This document shows positions 39,301 to 51,226 of a stretch of DNA of 64,000 nt, one piece after another. Under the pieces are notes generated by a model. That model searched no databases. It was not told where the DNA came from and saw only the letters and a list, made by a program, of their open reading frames with translations. The stretch's first letter is position 1. Every line of letters begins with the position of its first letter. Source of the stretch: Siphonodentalium dalli (lineage: Eukaryota; Mollusca; Scaphopoda; Gadilida; Siphonodentaliidae); the NCBI GenBank assembly GCA_032622095.1, contig CP136068.1:61094025-61158024 (forward strand), in the 5' to 3' direction. The position numbers and the translations under genes are program-made.

Positions 39301-42300
39301 GTGTGTTGTGGGGATACCTATATATGTGTGTGGTGGTGATACCTATAGATGTATGTGGTGGGGATACCTATATATGTATGTGGTGGGGATACCTATATAT
39401 GTATGTGGTGGGGATACCTATATATGTATGTGGTGGGGATACCTATATATGTATGTGGTGGGGATACCTATATATGTATGTGGTGGTGATACCTATATAT
39501 GTATGTGGTGGGGATACCTATATATGTAAGTGGTGGGGATACCTACATATGTATGTGGTGGGGATACCTATATATGTATGTGGTGGTGATACCTATATAT
39601 GTATGTGGTGGGGATACCTATATATGTATGTGGTGGGGATACCTATATATGTATGTGGCGGGATACCTATATATGTATGTGTCGGGATACCTATAGATAT
39701 ATGTGGTGGGGATACCTATATATGTGTGTGGTGGGGATACCTATATATGTGTGTGGTGGGAATACATATATATGTATGTGGTGGGGATACCTATATATGT
39801 GTGTGGTGGTGATACCTATATATGTGTGTGGTGGGGGTACCTATAGATGTGTGTGGTGGGGGTACCTATAGATGTGTGTGGTGGGGATACCTATATCTGT
39901 GTGTGGTGGGGATACCTATATATGTATGTGGTGGGAATACCTATATATGTATGTGGTGGGGATACCTATATATGTATGTGGTGGGGATACCTATATATGT
40001 GTGTGGCGGGGATACATATATATGTATGTGGTGGGGAAACCTATATATGTATGTGGTGGGGATACCTATAGATGTGTGTGGTGGGGATACATATAGATGT
40101 GTGTGGTGGGGATACCTATATATGTGTGTGGTGGGGATACCTATAGATGTGTGTGGTGGTGATACCTATATATGTGTGTGGTGGGGATACTATGTATGTG
40201 GTGGGGATACCTATATATGTATGTGGTGGGGATAGTTATATATGTATGTGGTGGGGATACCTATAGATGTATGTGGTGGGGATACCTATATATGTATGTG
40301 GTGGGGATACCTATATATGTATGTGGTGGGGATACCTATAGATGTATGTGCTGGGGATACCTATATATGTATGTGCTGGGGATACCTGTATATGTATGTG
40401 GTGGGGATACCTATAGATGTATTTGGTGGTGATACCTATATATATATGTGGTGGGGATACCTATAGATGTATGTGGTGGGGATACCTATATATGTATGTG
40501 GTGAGGATACCTATATATGTATGTGGTGGGGATACATATAGATGTGTGTGGAGGGGATACCTATAGATGTGTGTGATGGGGATACCTATATATGTATGTG
40601 GTGGGGATACTATGTATGTGGTGGGGATACCTATATATGTATGTGGTGGGGATAGCTATATATGTATGTGGTGGGGATACCTATAGATGTATGTGGTGGG
40701 GATACCTATATATGTATGTGGTGGGGATACCTATATATGTATGTGGTGGGGATACCTATATATGTGTGTGGTGGTGATACATATATATGTGTGTGGTGGT
40801 GATACCTATATATGTATGTGGTGGGGATACCTATATATGTATGTGGTGGTGATACCTATATATGTATGTGGTGGTGATACCTATATATGTATGTGGTGGG
40901 GATACCTATATATGTATGTGGTGGGGATACCTATAGATGTATGTGCTGGGGATACCTATATATGTATGTGCTGGGGATACCTGTATATGTATGTGGTGGG
41001 GATACCTATAGATGTATTTGGTGGTGATACCTATATATATATGTGGTGGGGATACCTATATATCTATGTGGTGGGGATACCTATATATGTGTGTGGTGGG
41101 GATACCTATATATGTATGTGGCGGGGATACCTATATATGTGTGTGGTGGGGATACCTATATATGTGTGTGGTGGTGATACCTATAGATGTATGTGGTGGG
41201 GATACCTATATATGTATGTGGTGGGGATACCTATATATGTATGTGGTGGGGATACCTATATATGTACGTGGTGGGGATACCTATATATGTATGTGGTGGT
41301 GATACCTATATATGTATGTGGTGGTGATACCTATATATGTATGTGGTGGGGATACCTATATATGTATGTGGTGGGGATACCTACATATGTATGTGGTGGG
41401 GATACCTATATATGTATGTGGTGGTGATACCTATATATGTATGTGGTGGGGATACCTATATATGTATGTAGTGGGGATACTTATATATGTATGTGGCGGG
41501 ATACCTATAGATGTATGTGGTGGGGATACCTATATATGTATGTGGTGGGGATACCTATAGACGTGTGTGGTGGGGATACCTATATATGTGTGTGGTGGGG
41601 ATACATATATATGTATGTGGTGGGGATACCTATATATGTGTGTGGTGGTGATACCTATATATGTGTGTGGTGGGGATACCTATAGATGTGTGTGGTGGGA
41701 ATACCTATATATGTGTGTGGTGGGGATACCTATATATGTATGTGGTGGGGATACCTATATATGTATGTGGTGGGAATACCTATATATGTATGTGGTGGGG
41801 ATACCATAATGTGTGTGGTGGGGATAGCTATATATGTATGTGGGGGGGATACCTATATATGTGTGTGGTGGGGATACCTATAGATGTATGTGGTGGGGAT
41901 ACCTATATATGTATGTGGTGGGGATACCTATAGATGTGTGTGGTGGGGATACCTATATATGTGTGTGGTGGGGATACATATATATGTATGTGGTGGGGAT
42001 ACCTATTTATGTATGTGGTGGGGATAGCTATATATGTATGTGGGGGGATACCTATATATGTGTGTGGTGGGGATACCTATAGATGTGTGTGGTGGGGATA
42101 CCTATATATGTGTGTGGTGGGGATACCTATATATGTGTGTGGTGGGGATACATATATATGTGTGTGGTGGGGATACCTATAGATGTGTGTGGTGGGTATA
42201 CCTATATATGTGTGTGGTGGGGATACCTATATATGTGTGTGGTGGGGATACCTATAGATGTGTGTGGTGAGGATACCTATATATGTATATGGTGGTGATA

Positions 42301-45300
42301 CCTATATATGTATGTGGTGGGGATACCTATATATGTATGTGGTGGGGATACCTATATATGTGTGTGGTGGGGATACCTATAGATGTGTGTGGTGGGGATA
42401 CCTATATATGTGTGTGGTGGGGATACCTATTAAAGTATGTGGTGGGGATACCTATATATGTGTGTGGTGGGGATACCTATATATGTGTGTGGTGGGGATA
42501 CCTATATATGTGTGTGGTGGGGATACCTATATATGTGTGTGGTGGGGATACCTATATATGTATGTGGTGAGGATACCTACATATGTATGTGGTGGGAATA
42601 CCTATAGATGTATGTGGTGGGGATACCTATATATGTATGTGGTGAGGATACCTATATATGTATGTGGTGGGGATACCTATATATGTGTGTGGAGGGGATA
42701 CCTATAGATGTGTTTGATGGGGATACCTATATATGTATGTGGTGGGGATACTATGTATGTGGTGGGGATACCTATATATGTATGTGGTGGGGATAGCTAT
42801 ATATGTATGTGGTGGGGATACCTATAGATGTATGTGGTGGGGATACCTATATATGTATGTGGTGGGGATACCTATATATGTATGTGGTGGGGATACCTAT
42901 ATATGTGTGTGGTGGTGATACATATATATGTGTGTGGTGGTGATACCTATATATGTATGTGGTGGGGATACCTATATATGTATGTGGTGGTGATACCTAT
43001 ATATGTATGTGGTGGTGATACCTATATATGTATGTGGTGGGGATACCTATATATGTATGTGGTGGGGATACCTATAGATGTATGTGCTGGGGATACCTAT
43101 AGATGTATGTGCTGGGGATACCTATATATGTATGTGGTGGGGATACCTATAGATGTATTTGGTGGGGATACCTATATATATATGTGGTGGGGATACCTAT
43201 ATATCTATGTGGTGGGGATACCTATATATGTGTGTGGTGGGGATACCTATATTTGTATGTGGCGGGGATACCTATATATGTGTGTTGTGGGGATACCTAT
43301 ATATGTGTGTGGTGGTGATACCTATAGATGTATGTGGTGGGGATACCTATATATGTATGTGGTGGGTATACCTATATATGTATGTGGTGGGGATACCTAT
43401 ATATGTATGTGGTGGGGATACCTATATATGTATGTGGTGGGGATACCTATATATGTATGTGGTGGTGATACCTATATATGTATGTGGTGGGGATACCTAT
43501 ATATGTAAGTGGTGGTGATACCTATATATGTATGTGGTGGGGATACCTATATATGTATGTGGTGGTGATACCTATATATGTATGTGGTGGGGATACCTAT
43601 ATATGTATGTGGTGGGGATACCTATATATGTATGTGGCGGGATACCTATATATGTATGTGGCGGGATACCTATAGATGTATGTGGTGGGGATACCTATAT
43701 ATGTGTGTGGTGGGAATACATATATATGTATGTGGTGGGGATACCTATATATGTGTGTGGTGGTGATACCTATATATGTGTGTGGTGGGGGTACCTATAG
43801 ATGTGTGTGGTGGGGGTACCTATAGATGTGTGTGGTGGGGATACCTATATATGTGTGTGGTGGGGATACCTATATATGTATGTGGTGGGAATACCTATAT
43901 ATGTATGTGGTGGGGATACCTATATATGTATGTGGTGGGGATACCTATATATGTGTGTGGCGGGGATACATATATATGTATGTGGTGGGGAAACCTATAT
44001 ATGTATGTGGTGGGGATACCTATAGATGTGTGTGGTGGGGATACATATAGATGTGTGTGGTGGGGATACCTATATATGTGTGTGGTGGGGATACCTATAG
44101 ATGTGTGTGGTGGTGATACCTATATATGTGTGTGGTGGGGATACCTATATATGTGTGTGGTGGGGATACCTATAGATGTGTGTGGTGAGGATACCTATAT
44201 ATGTGTGTGGTGGGGATACCTATATATGTGTGTGGTGAGGATACATATATATGTGTGTGGTGGGGATACCTATAGATGTGTGTGGTGGGGATACCTATAT
44301 ATGTGAGTGGTGGGGATACCTATATATGTGTGTGGTGGGTATACCTATAGATGTGTGTGGTGAGGATACCTATATATGTATATGGTGGTGATACCTATAT
44401 ATGTATGTGGTGGGGATACCTATATCTGTATGTGGTGGGGATACCTATATATGTGTGTGGTGGGGATACCTTTAGATGTGTGTGGTGGGGATACCTATAT
44501 ATGTGTGTGGTGGGGATACCTATATATGTGTGTGGTGGGGATACCTATAGATGTGTGTGGTGGGGATACCTATATATGTATGTGGCGGGGATACCTATAT
44601 ATGTGTGTGGTGGTGATACCTATAGATGTATGTGGTGGGGATACCTATATATGTATGTGGTGGGGATACCTATATATGTATGTGGTGGGGAGACCTATAT
44701 ATGTTTGTGGTGGGGATACCTATATATGTATGTGGTGGGGATACCTATATATGTATGTGGTGGTGATACCTATAGATGTATGTGGTGGGGATACCTATAT
44801 ATGTAAGTGGTGGGGATACCTACATATGTATGTGGTGGGGATACCTATATATGTATGTGGTGGTGATACCTATATATGTATGTGGTGGGGATACCTATAT
44901 ATGTATGTGGTGGGGATACCTATATATGTGTGTGGTGGGGATACCTATAGATGTGTGTGGTGGGGATACCTATATATGTGTGTGGTGGGGATACCTATTA
45001 AAGTATGTGGTGGGGATACCTATATATGTGTGTGGTGGGGATACCTATATATGTGTGTGGTGGGGATACCTATATATGTGTGTGGTGGGGATACCTATAT
45101 ATGTGTGTGGTGGGGATACCTATATATGTATGTGGTGAGGATACCTATATATGTATGTGGTGGGGATACCTATAGATGTATGTGGTGGGGATACCTATAT
45201 ATGTATGTGGTGAGGATACCTATATATGTATGTGGTGGGGATACCTATATATGTGTGTGCTGTATGTGCTGGGGATACCTATAGATGTATGTGCTGGGGA

Positions 45301-47433
45301 TACCTATATATGTATGTGGTGGGGATACCTATAGATGTATTTGGTGGGGATACCTATATATATATGTGGTGGGGATACCTATATATCTATGTGGTGGGGA
45401 TACCTATATATGTGTGTGGTGGGGATACCTATATTTGTATGTGGCGGGGATACCTATATATGTGTGTTGTGGGGATACCTATATATGTGTGTGGTGGTGA
45501 TACCTATAGATGTATGTGGTGGGGATACCTATATATGTATGTGGTGGGGATACCTATATATGTATGTGGTGGGGATACCTATATATGTATGTGGTGGGGA
45601 TACCTATATATGTATGTGGTGGGGATACCTATATATGTATGTGGTGGTGATACCTATATATGTATGTGGTGGGGATACCTATATATGTAAGTGGTGGGGA
45701 TACCTACATATGTATGTGGTGGGGATACCTATATATGTATGTGGTGGTGATACCTATATATGTATGTGGTGGGGATACCTATATATGTATGTGGTGGGGA
45801 TACCTATATATGTATGTGGCGGGATACCTATATATGTATGTGGCGGGATACCTATAGATGTATGTGGTGGGGATACCTATATATGTGTGTGGTGGGGATA
45901 CCTATATATGTGTGTGGTGGGAATACATATATATGTATGTGGTGGGGATACCTATATATGTGTGTGGTGGTGATACCTATATATGTGTGTGGTGGGGGTA
46001 CCTATAGATGTGTGTGGTGGGGGTACCTATAGATGTGTGTGGTGGGGATACCTATATATGTGTGTGGTGGGGATACCTATATATGTATGTGGTGGGAATA
46101 CCTATATATGTATGTGGTGGGGATACCTATATATGTATGTGGTGGGGATACCTATATATGTGTGTGGCGGGGATACATATATATGTATGTGGTGGGGAAA
46201 CCTATATATGTATGTGGTGGGGATACCTATAGATGTGTGTGGTGGGGATACATATAGATGTGTGTGGTGGGGATACCTATATATGTGTGTGGTGGGGATA
46301 CCTATAGATGTGTGTGGTGGTGATACCTATATATGTGTGTGGTGGGGATACCTATATATGTGTGTGGTGGGGATACCTATAGATGTGTGTGGTGAGGATA
46401 CCTATATATGTGTGTGGTGGGGATACCTATATATGTGTGTGGTGAGGATACATATATATGTGTGTGGTGGGGATACCTATAGATGTGTGTGGTGGGGATA
46501 CCTATATATGTGAGTGGTGGGGATACCTATATATGTGTGTGGTGGGTATACCTATAGATGTGTGTGGTGAGGATACCTATATATGTATATGGTGGTGATA
46601 CCTATATATGTATGTGGTGGGGATACCTATATCTGTATGTGATGGGGATACCTATATATGTGTGTGGTGGGGATACCTTTAGATGTGTGTGGTGGGGATA
46701 CCTATATATGTGTGTGGTGGGGATACCTATATATGTGTGTGGTGGGGATACCTATAGATGTGTGTGGTGGGGATACCTATATATGTATGTGGCGGGGATA
46801 CCTATATATGTGTGTGGTGGTGATACCTATAGATGTATGTGGTGGGGATACCTATATATGTATGTGGTGGGGATACCTATATATGTATGTGGTGGGGAGA
46901 CCTATATATGTTTGTGGTGGGGATACCTATATATGTATGTGGTGGGGATACCTATATATGTATGTGGTGGTGATACCTATAGATGTATGTGGTGGGGATA
47001 CCTATATATGTAAGTGGTGGGGATACCTACATATGTATGTGGTGGGGATACCTATATATGTATGTGGTGGTGATACCTATATATGTATGTGGTGGGGATA
47101 CCTATATATGTATGTGGTGGGGATACCTATATATGTATGTGGCGGGATACCTATATATGTATGTGGCGGGATACCTATAGATGTATGTGGTGGGGATACC
47201 TATATATGTGTGTGGTGGGGATACCTATATATGTGTGTGGTGGGAATACATATATATGTATGTGGTGGGGATACCTATATATGTGTGTGGTGGTGATACC
47301 TATATATGTGTGTGGTGGGGGTACCTATAGATGTGTGTGGTGGGGGTACCTATAGATGTGTGTGGTGGGGATACCTATATATGTGTGTGGTGGGGATACC
47401 TATATATGTATGTGGTGGGAATACCTATATATG
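27357..47433. repeat. 25-bp satellite array, block 4 (about 20 kb)
   Basis: This is the longest uninterrupted block, about 800 monomers. Rare marker monomers show higher-order structure. A 20-bp unit (GGGGATACTATGTATGTGGT) occurs near 29015, 31406, 32949, 35066, 36609, 40185, 40605 and 42747. A TATTAAAG variant occurs at 34747, 36290, 38885, 42428 and 44996. GGGGGTACC units occur near 37675, 39835, 43790, 45997 and 47318. Recurring offsets are 1543 bp (31392 to 32935; 35052 to 36595), 2207 bp (43776 to 45983) and 6161 bp (39124 to 45285). Long forward open frames, up to about 300 codons, are by-products of the stop-free monomer. Confidence 0.95.
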
Positions 47434-48042
47434 CTCGAGAAAGGTCTCATATCTTTCTCAGGGTTTATAAACCATCAAGAGTAGCAACAAAGTCAGCACA
47501 AATCACGTTTATTTAGAGCCCCCCCTTTGTTTCTGGACGTGATGGTCCTATCAGCTAACTTCTAGCACAAGTCTCATTACCGTAGTTCAAACCAATGAAG
47601 AAACTATAATCACCATTAACATATTTCACCGGCATTATCAAAAACCATGCTGGCATGTTATTGTTTACATTCGTCAAGTCTCGCAGACCACGTTAATCTC
47701 GTCGTAAACGAGAACTCAGTATAAGCACAATAATCATACCAAATTAATTTGAACCTATGCCAACGAGACTAGCTATTTTCTCCGTAGTTTCTCCCGCTGT
47801 TGGCATTCCTTTGTTCTTGGAATAAACCAATGAGAATGTCTGACAATTCCAAGAATATAATTTTGTCCAATAGAAATAATTAGAAATCTACTACCTCGGA
47901 AAAACTATTGAAGTTCCGGAGTAAACATTTCACTTCGATGAAATAGCTTCTCGAAAACAATAGCATTCAATATTATTATCGCAATTCAAACAACTTACGC
48001 TAATACAAGCAAATTATTACGCTTTAAAAAATATTTGTATTA
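47434..48042 (+). repeat. Split direct repeat A1 (left terminus)
   Basis: Starts CTCGAGAAAGG immediately after the satellite ATG and ends ATATTTGTATTA. It is 609 bp, nearly identical to A2. Near its start it carries GAGAAAG (47437-47443) and CTTTCTC (47453-47459) as a small hairpin, then TTTATAAACCATC (47464-47476), which is the reverse complement of the last bases of the B repeats. It presumably contains the promoter, which I cannot locate. Confidence 0.88.
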
Positions 48043-48188
48043 TTCTAGCGGACAATAGGTTTATTCTCGCGGCTGTGAGCATATTCTGCTGTTCGTATTC
48101 ATTCGTTTTTTAACTGATTTGCGCAGTGTTTCTCAAAAAATTGGCAAAGAGTGAAAGACAGGGACAAAGTGAAAGTGTCAACACTGAA
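48043..48188 (+). other. Leader between A1 and gag
   Basis: 146 bp unique to the left side of the element. It contains no ATG on the plus strand, so the first ATG after A1 is the proposed gag start at 48189. It is open in the gag frame back to at least 48126, but without a start codon. Confidence 0.6.
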
Positions 48189-49547
48189 ATGGGAAAAACC
48201 CGACGCGGTCGTGCCCAGCGCACTTCTACTTGTCCTTCAAGCCAAACAAGGCGCAGAGCCAGGACCAATCTTGAGGACTTTGTTAATGCCACACAAGATT
48301 GTGCTGATTCGGAAGACTCGGCTGTGAATGTAATTGTGAACCCAAGAAATTTGACAGTGGTTCAAATAAGGCAAGCTCTTCAAACTCGGGGAATAATTGT
48401 GCCAGAGAACTTTAAAAAGCCAGATCTGGTAAAGATTTATGACTTGAACGTCCCCATCAATGCCCGAGTGCCATCATCGGGAGCAGATTTAGGAATAGCC
48501 AGTAATTGGTCCAATTCATGCGCCGTCCAGACACCGACGGCAATACAAGGCTCAGCTACTGATACAAACAGTTCGAATAACATTAACCAGCCTATTCCTA
48601 CGTGGGTGCCATCTCAACCTCCCGAAATTGCGACAGCACCTGATTTCCAAAATCAGTTGATGGACGCATTGGCTGCCAACCAATCGCTTCTACAAACCAT
48701 GTCGCAGATGGCAGGAACTACTAGTACCAGTGTTCATGGGCACAATTCACAAGGTACAGCTTCAGGTTCGCTCTTCCAGGCCTCACCAGAATTGATATCT
48801 CTGGACACCAGTATACCAAATTCTCTTTTGCAATCGGATGGAATTCCGATGGGTAATCTACCCGATATTGATCCGAACATATCGGCACAGTTGCGCTCGG
48901 ACATTTTGTCAGGCAAGGACATCAACCTCGCCAGATTGATCATGCCACCATTGGAATCATTTAAAGGAAGTGAAAAATATGACTCGAGACTGTCAAAATA
49001 TCTTTCGCTTCCAGAATTCATTACAGCCTTTGGTAAATTCAAAACAGTGCTGTGCGAAGTTTTCCCAAACCGACGTGCCGAGTTGGATGCCTATTTGGCA
49101 GATATAATTACTATTGCTAGTCAATATGGCGACTCATTTTATTCTTACCATCTCGCCTTTTCAGCAAAAGCTGCAGCATGGTTAGCTCGAGGTACCAAAG
49201 TGAACTGGGCCTTGAGAGACACCCACCTATATTCATCCTTGTTCACAAGTCAGAGGTCTCTAAGCTGCTCGGTGTGCAAAAACCCATCGCACTCAGAAAA
49301 ATTCTGTCCTCTAAATTCATCAAAAAATTCATTTGCACCTCGTCGCTTTGGCACATCATTTGGCTCTCCAACACAAACACCAAATAATAATATGTCTTGT
49401 CTTCAATTCAATTCCGTTAAAGGTTGTACATTTGGTACGGGGTGCAAATATGTGCATGAGTGTGTGTTATGCAAAGGTCCTCACCCAAAACCTGTCTGTA
49501 GTCAAAAACCCTTCAAGCCTTTCAAAAACGCCCCAAATTTCAAATGA
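48189..49547 (+). CDS. gag: Gag-like protein (SAP-like, CCHC and CCCH zinc fingers)
   Basis: 452 codons, probably the nucleocapsid/RNA-packaging protein of the retrotransposon. The ATG at 48189 is the first one after A1 and has a purine at -3 and G at +4. The frame is open further upstream but without an ATG. Basic N-terminus (GKTRRGRAQR, TRRRAR). Residues 54-85 (LTVVQIRQALQTRGI to LVKIYDL) look like a SAP-type helix-loop-helix nucleic-acid-binding motif. A low-complexity Q/S/T/N-rich middle follows. Near the C-terminus are a CCHC zinc knuckle (C360, C363, H368, C373), a C-x8-C-x5-C-x3-H finger (C404, C413, C419, H423) and a C-x2-C-x3-H-x4-C finger (C425 to C437). The stop is a UGA in the same frame as the RT. 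The SAP call is the least certain part. Confidence 0.8.
   Translation: MGKTRRGRAQRTSTCPSSQTRRRARTNLEDFVNATQDCADSEDSAVNVIVNPRNLTVVQIRQALQTRGIIVPENFKKPDLVKIYDLNVPINARVPSSGADLGIASNWSNSCAVQTPTAIQGSATDTNSSNNINQPIPTWVPSQPPEIATAPDFQNQLMDALAANQSLLQTMSQMAGTTSTSVHGHNSQGTASGSLFQASPELISLDTSIPNSLLQSDGIPMGNLPDIDPNISAQLRSDILSGKDINLARLIMPPLESFKGSEKYDSRLSKYLSLPEFITAFGKFKTVLCEVFPNRRAELDAYLADIITIASQYGDSFYSYHLAFSAKAAAWLARGTKVNWALRDTHLYSSLFTSQRSLSCSVCKNPSHSEKFCPLNSSKNSFAPRRFGTSFGSPTQTPNNNMSCLQFNSVKGCTFGTGCKYVHECVLCKGPHPKPVCSQKPFKPFKNAPNFK
49545..49547 (+). other. In-frame UGA between gag and RT, candidate read-through stop
   Basis: The gag stop (AAA-UGA-CUU) is the only stop in this frame between 48126 and 51207. 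The base after it is C, the context generally reported as leakiest for UGA. The RT frame beyond has no ATG until it has passed its catalytic YLDD box. Read-through giving a Gag-Pol fusion is inference; RNA editing, splicing or a mutated sense codon are alternatives. Confidence 0.5.
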
Positions 49548-51209
49548 CTTCAAGGCAGTGCAGAGGACCCGGCATTAATTCCGACCAGTGTCTCCACTCC
49601 AGTAAATGTGAAATTCCTGCAGTGGGCCCTATCCGACCATCCCGACCAAAAGTTTGTCTCCGAACTGATCAATGGTTTCACTTTTGGCTTTGACACTGGC
49701 GTTTCAATATTACCTTCAAGCAGCTTAGAACTTCGAAACTTACAGTCAGCATTAAGCAATCACAGTGATGTTAACAAATTGATAGAAAAAGAATTGTCTC
49801 AAGGATTCATTATTGGTCCTTTCAGCAAGCCTCCCTTTGCAAATTTCAGGATCAATCCTATCGGCATAGCTGAAAGAAAAATTTCCAAAAAGAAACGGCT
49901 AATTGTCGATCTTTCAGCTCCCCATTCATCCAAAAAGGACCAGTCGCTAAATTCATTAATTAATAAGGATGAATTTTCTTTGACTTATGTGACAGTGGAT
50001 CATGCCGTTCGCATCATTCAACAATTAAATCCAAATTCAAATTCAAGTTCGCCAAATCTTTTTCACTGCGACATTCAGTCAGCTTTCAAATTGTGCCCGA
50101 TCAAACAGGACTTGTGGCCATATTACGGCATCTGCTGGGACAGTAAATATTATTTTTACAAAACACTGTGTTTCGGCAGTCGGTCGTCTCCAAAAATTTT
50201 CGACCAACTTTCTCAAGCAATTTGCTGGATTGCCACTAACAAATTTGGCGTGCCTAATCTCTTGCACTATCTGGACGATTATATGTCCATAATTCCTCCA
50301 GATGCCGACCCTCAAGGTCCTGTTAATGCTCTCCTGGAAGTATTTAACCAAGCAAACATTCCTCTAGCTGAGGAGAAATCCATAGGACCATGTCACTGTA
50401 TCGAATTTTTAGGTATCACCATCGACGCAGCACTCATGGAATGTCGGCTACCTCATGACAAACTAACCAGGCTACGGGTAACAATCAAGTCTTTCATGAA
50501 CCGATCTACCTGTACCAAACGAGAATTGCTCAGCCTCATAGGCCATTTAAGTTTCGCAGCAAAAGTCGTTGTTCCAGGTAGATCCTTCATGTCTTACTTG
50601 ATTGCATTATCCACTACAGTCTCGGAACTCAGATATCATGTAAATATTTCTGCTGCATGCAAAAAGGAACTAGCCATGTGGGATCAGTTCCTATCGTCAT
50701 GGAATGGTGCAGCTATGTTCTTGCACAGTGACGTTATCTCATCTGATGACCTATATCTTTTTACAGATGCAAGCTCCATTCACGGTTATGGTGGCTATTT
50801 CAGAACTCACTGGTTTCAAAATGAGTGGCCCTCTGAAATTGTAGAACTTAAGAAAAATTCATGGTCTATGGCCTACATGGAACTTTATCCTATTTGTACT
50901 GCAGCTATTCTATGGGGCCATTTGTGGTCAAACAAACGGGTTATCTTTATATGTGATAATGAAGCTGTTGTTCACATATACCAGAAAGGCCGATCAAAAA
51001 TTGCAGTCATTATGTCTCTTGTACGTCGATTAACTTTATGTGCTTTAAAATGTAATTTCATGTTTTCATCTTCTTATATCACTTCCAAGGCGAACAAAAT
51101 TTCTGACTGTTTGTCCCGTTGTCGATTTCAGGATTTCAGAAGATTGGCACCAGAGGCAGACCGGTTCCCATTCCCTTGCCCTACTCATTCGGAGTTGGTG
51201 CATCTTTAA
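49548..51209 (+). CDS. pol: Reverse transcriptase - RNase H polyprotein of the element
   Basis: 553 open codons in the gag frame directly after its UGA. Numbering here starts at the GTG at 49608, because no upstream ATG exists; the first ATG is residue 226, inside the catalytic box. RT motifs: RLIVDLS (97-103), FHCDIQSAFKLCPI with D155, CFGSRSSPKIF (188-198), YLDDY with D223 and D224, and FLGITID (268-274). RNase H follows: LYLFTDASS with D387, MAYMELYPI with E425, FICDNEAVVHIY with D450, and NKISDCLSR with D500, so all four acidic residues are kept. The C-terminus (RFQDFRRLAPEAD) is typical of DIRS-order RNase H ends. The polymerase converts element RNA to DNA and the RNase H removes the RNA. 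The frame is intact. Confidence 0.88.
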   Translation, partial: LQGSAEDPALIPTSVSTPVNVKFLQWALSDHPDQKFVSELINGFTFGFDTGVSILPSSSLELRNLQSALSNHSDVNKLIEKELSQGFIIGPFSKPPFANFRINPIGIAERKISKKKRLIVDLSAPHSSKKDQSLNSLINKDEFSLTYVTVDHAVRIIQQLNPNSNSSSPNLFHCDIQSAFKLCPIKQDLWPYYGICWDSKYYFYKTLCFGSRSSPKIFDQLSQAICWIATNKFGVPNLLHYLDDYMSIIPPDADPQGPVNALLEVFNQANIPLAEEKSIGPCHCIEFLGITIDAALMECRLPHDKLTRLRVTIKSFMNRSTCTKRELLSLIGHLSFAAKVVVPGRSFMSYLIALSTTVSELRYHVNISAACKKELAMWDQFLSSWNGAAMFLHSDVISSDDLYLFTDASSIHGYGGYFRTHWFQNEWPSEIVELKKNSWSMAYMELYPICTAAILWGHLWSNKRVIFICDNEAVVHIYQKGRSKIAVIMSLVRRLTLCALKCNFMFSSSYITSKANKISDCLSRCRFQDFRRLAPEADRFPFPCPTHSELVHL

Positions 51210-51226
51210 ACAGCATAGCTAACAAC

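Noticed and set aside
14719-47433. Regular short repeats as a CRISPR array
   Set aside because: Monomers are directly adjacent with no spacers between them, and the surroundings are animal-type retrotransposons. This is a satellite.
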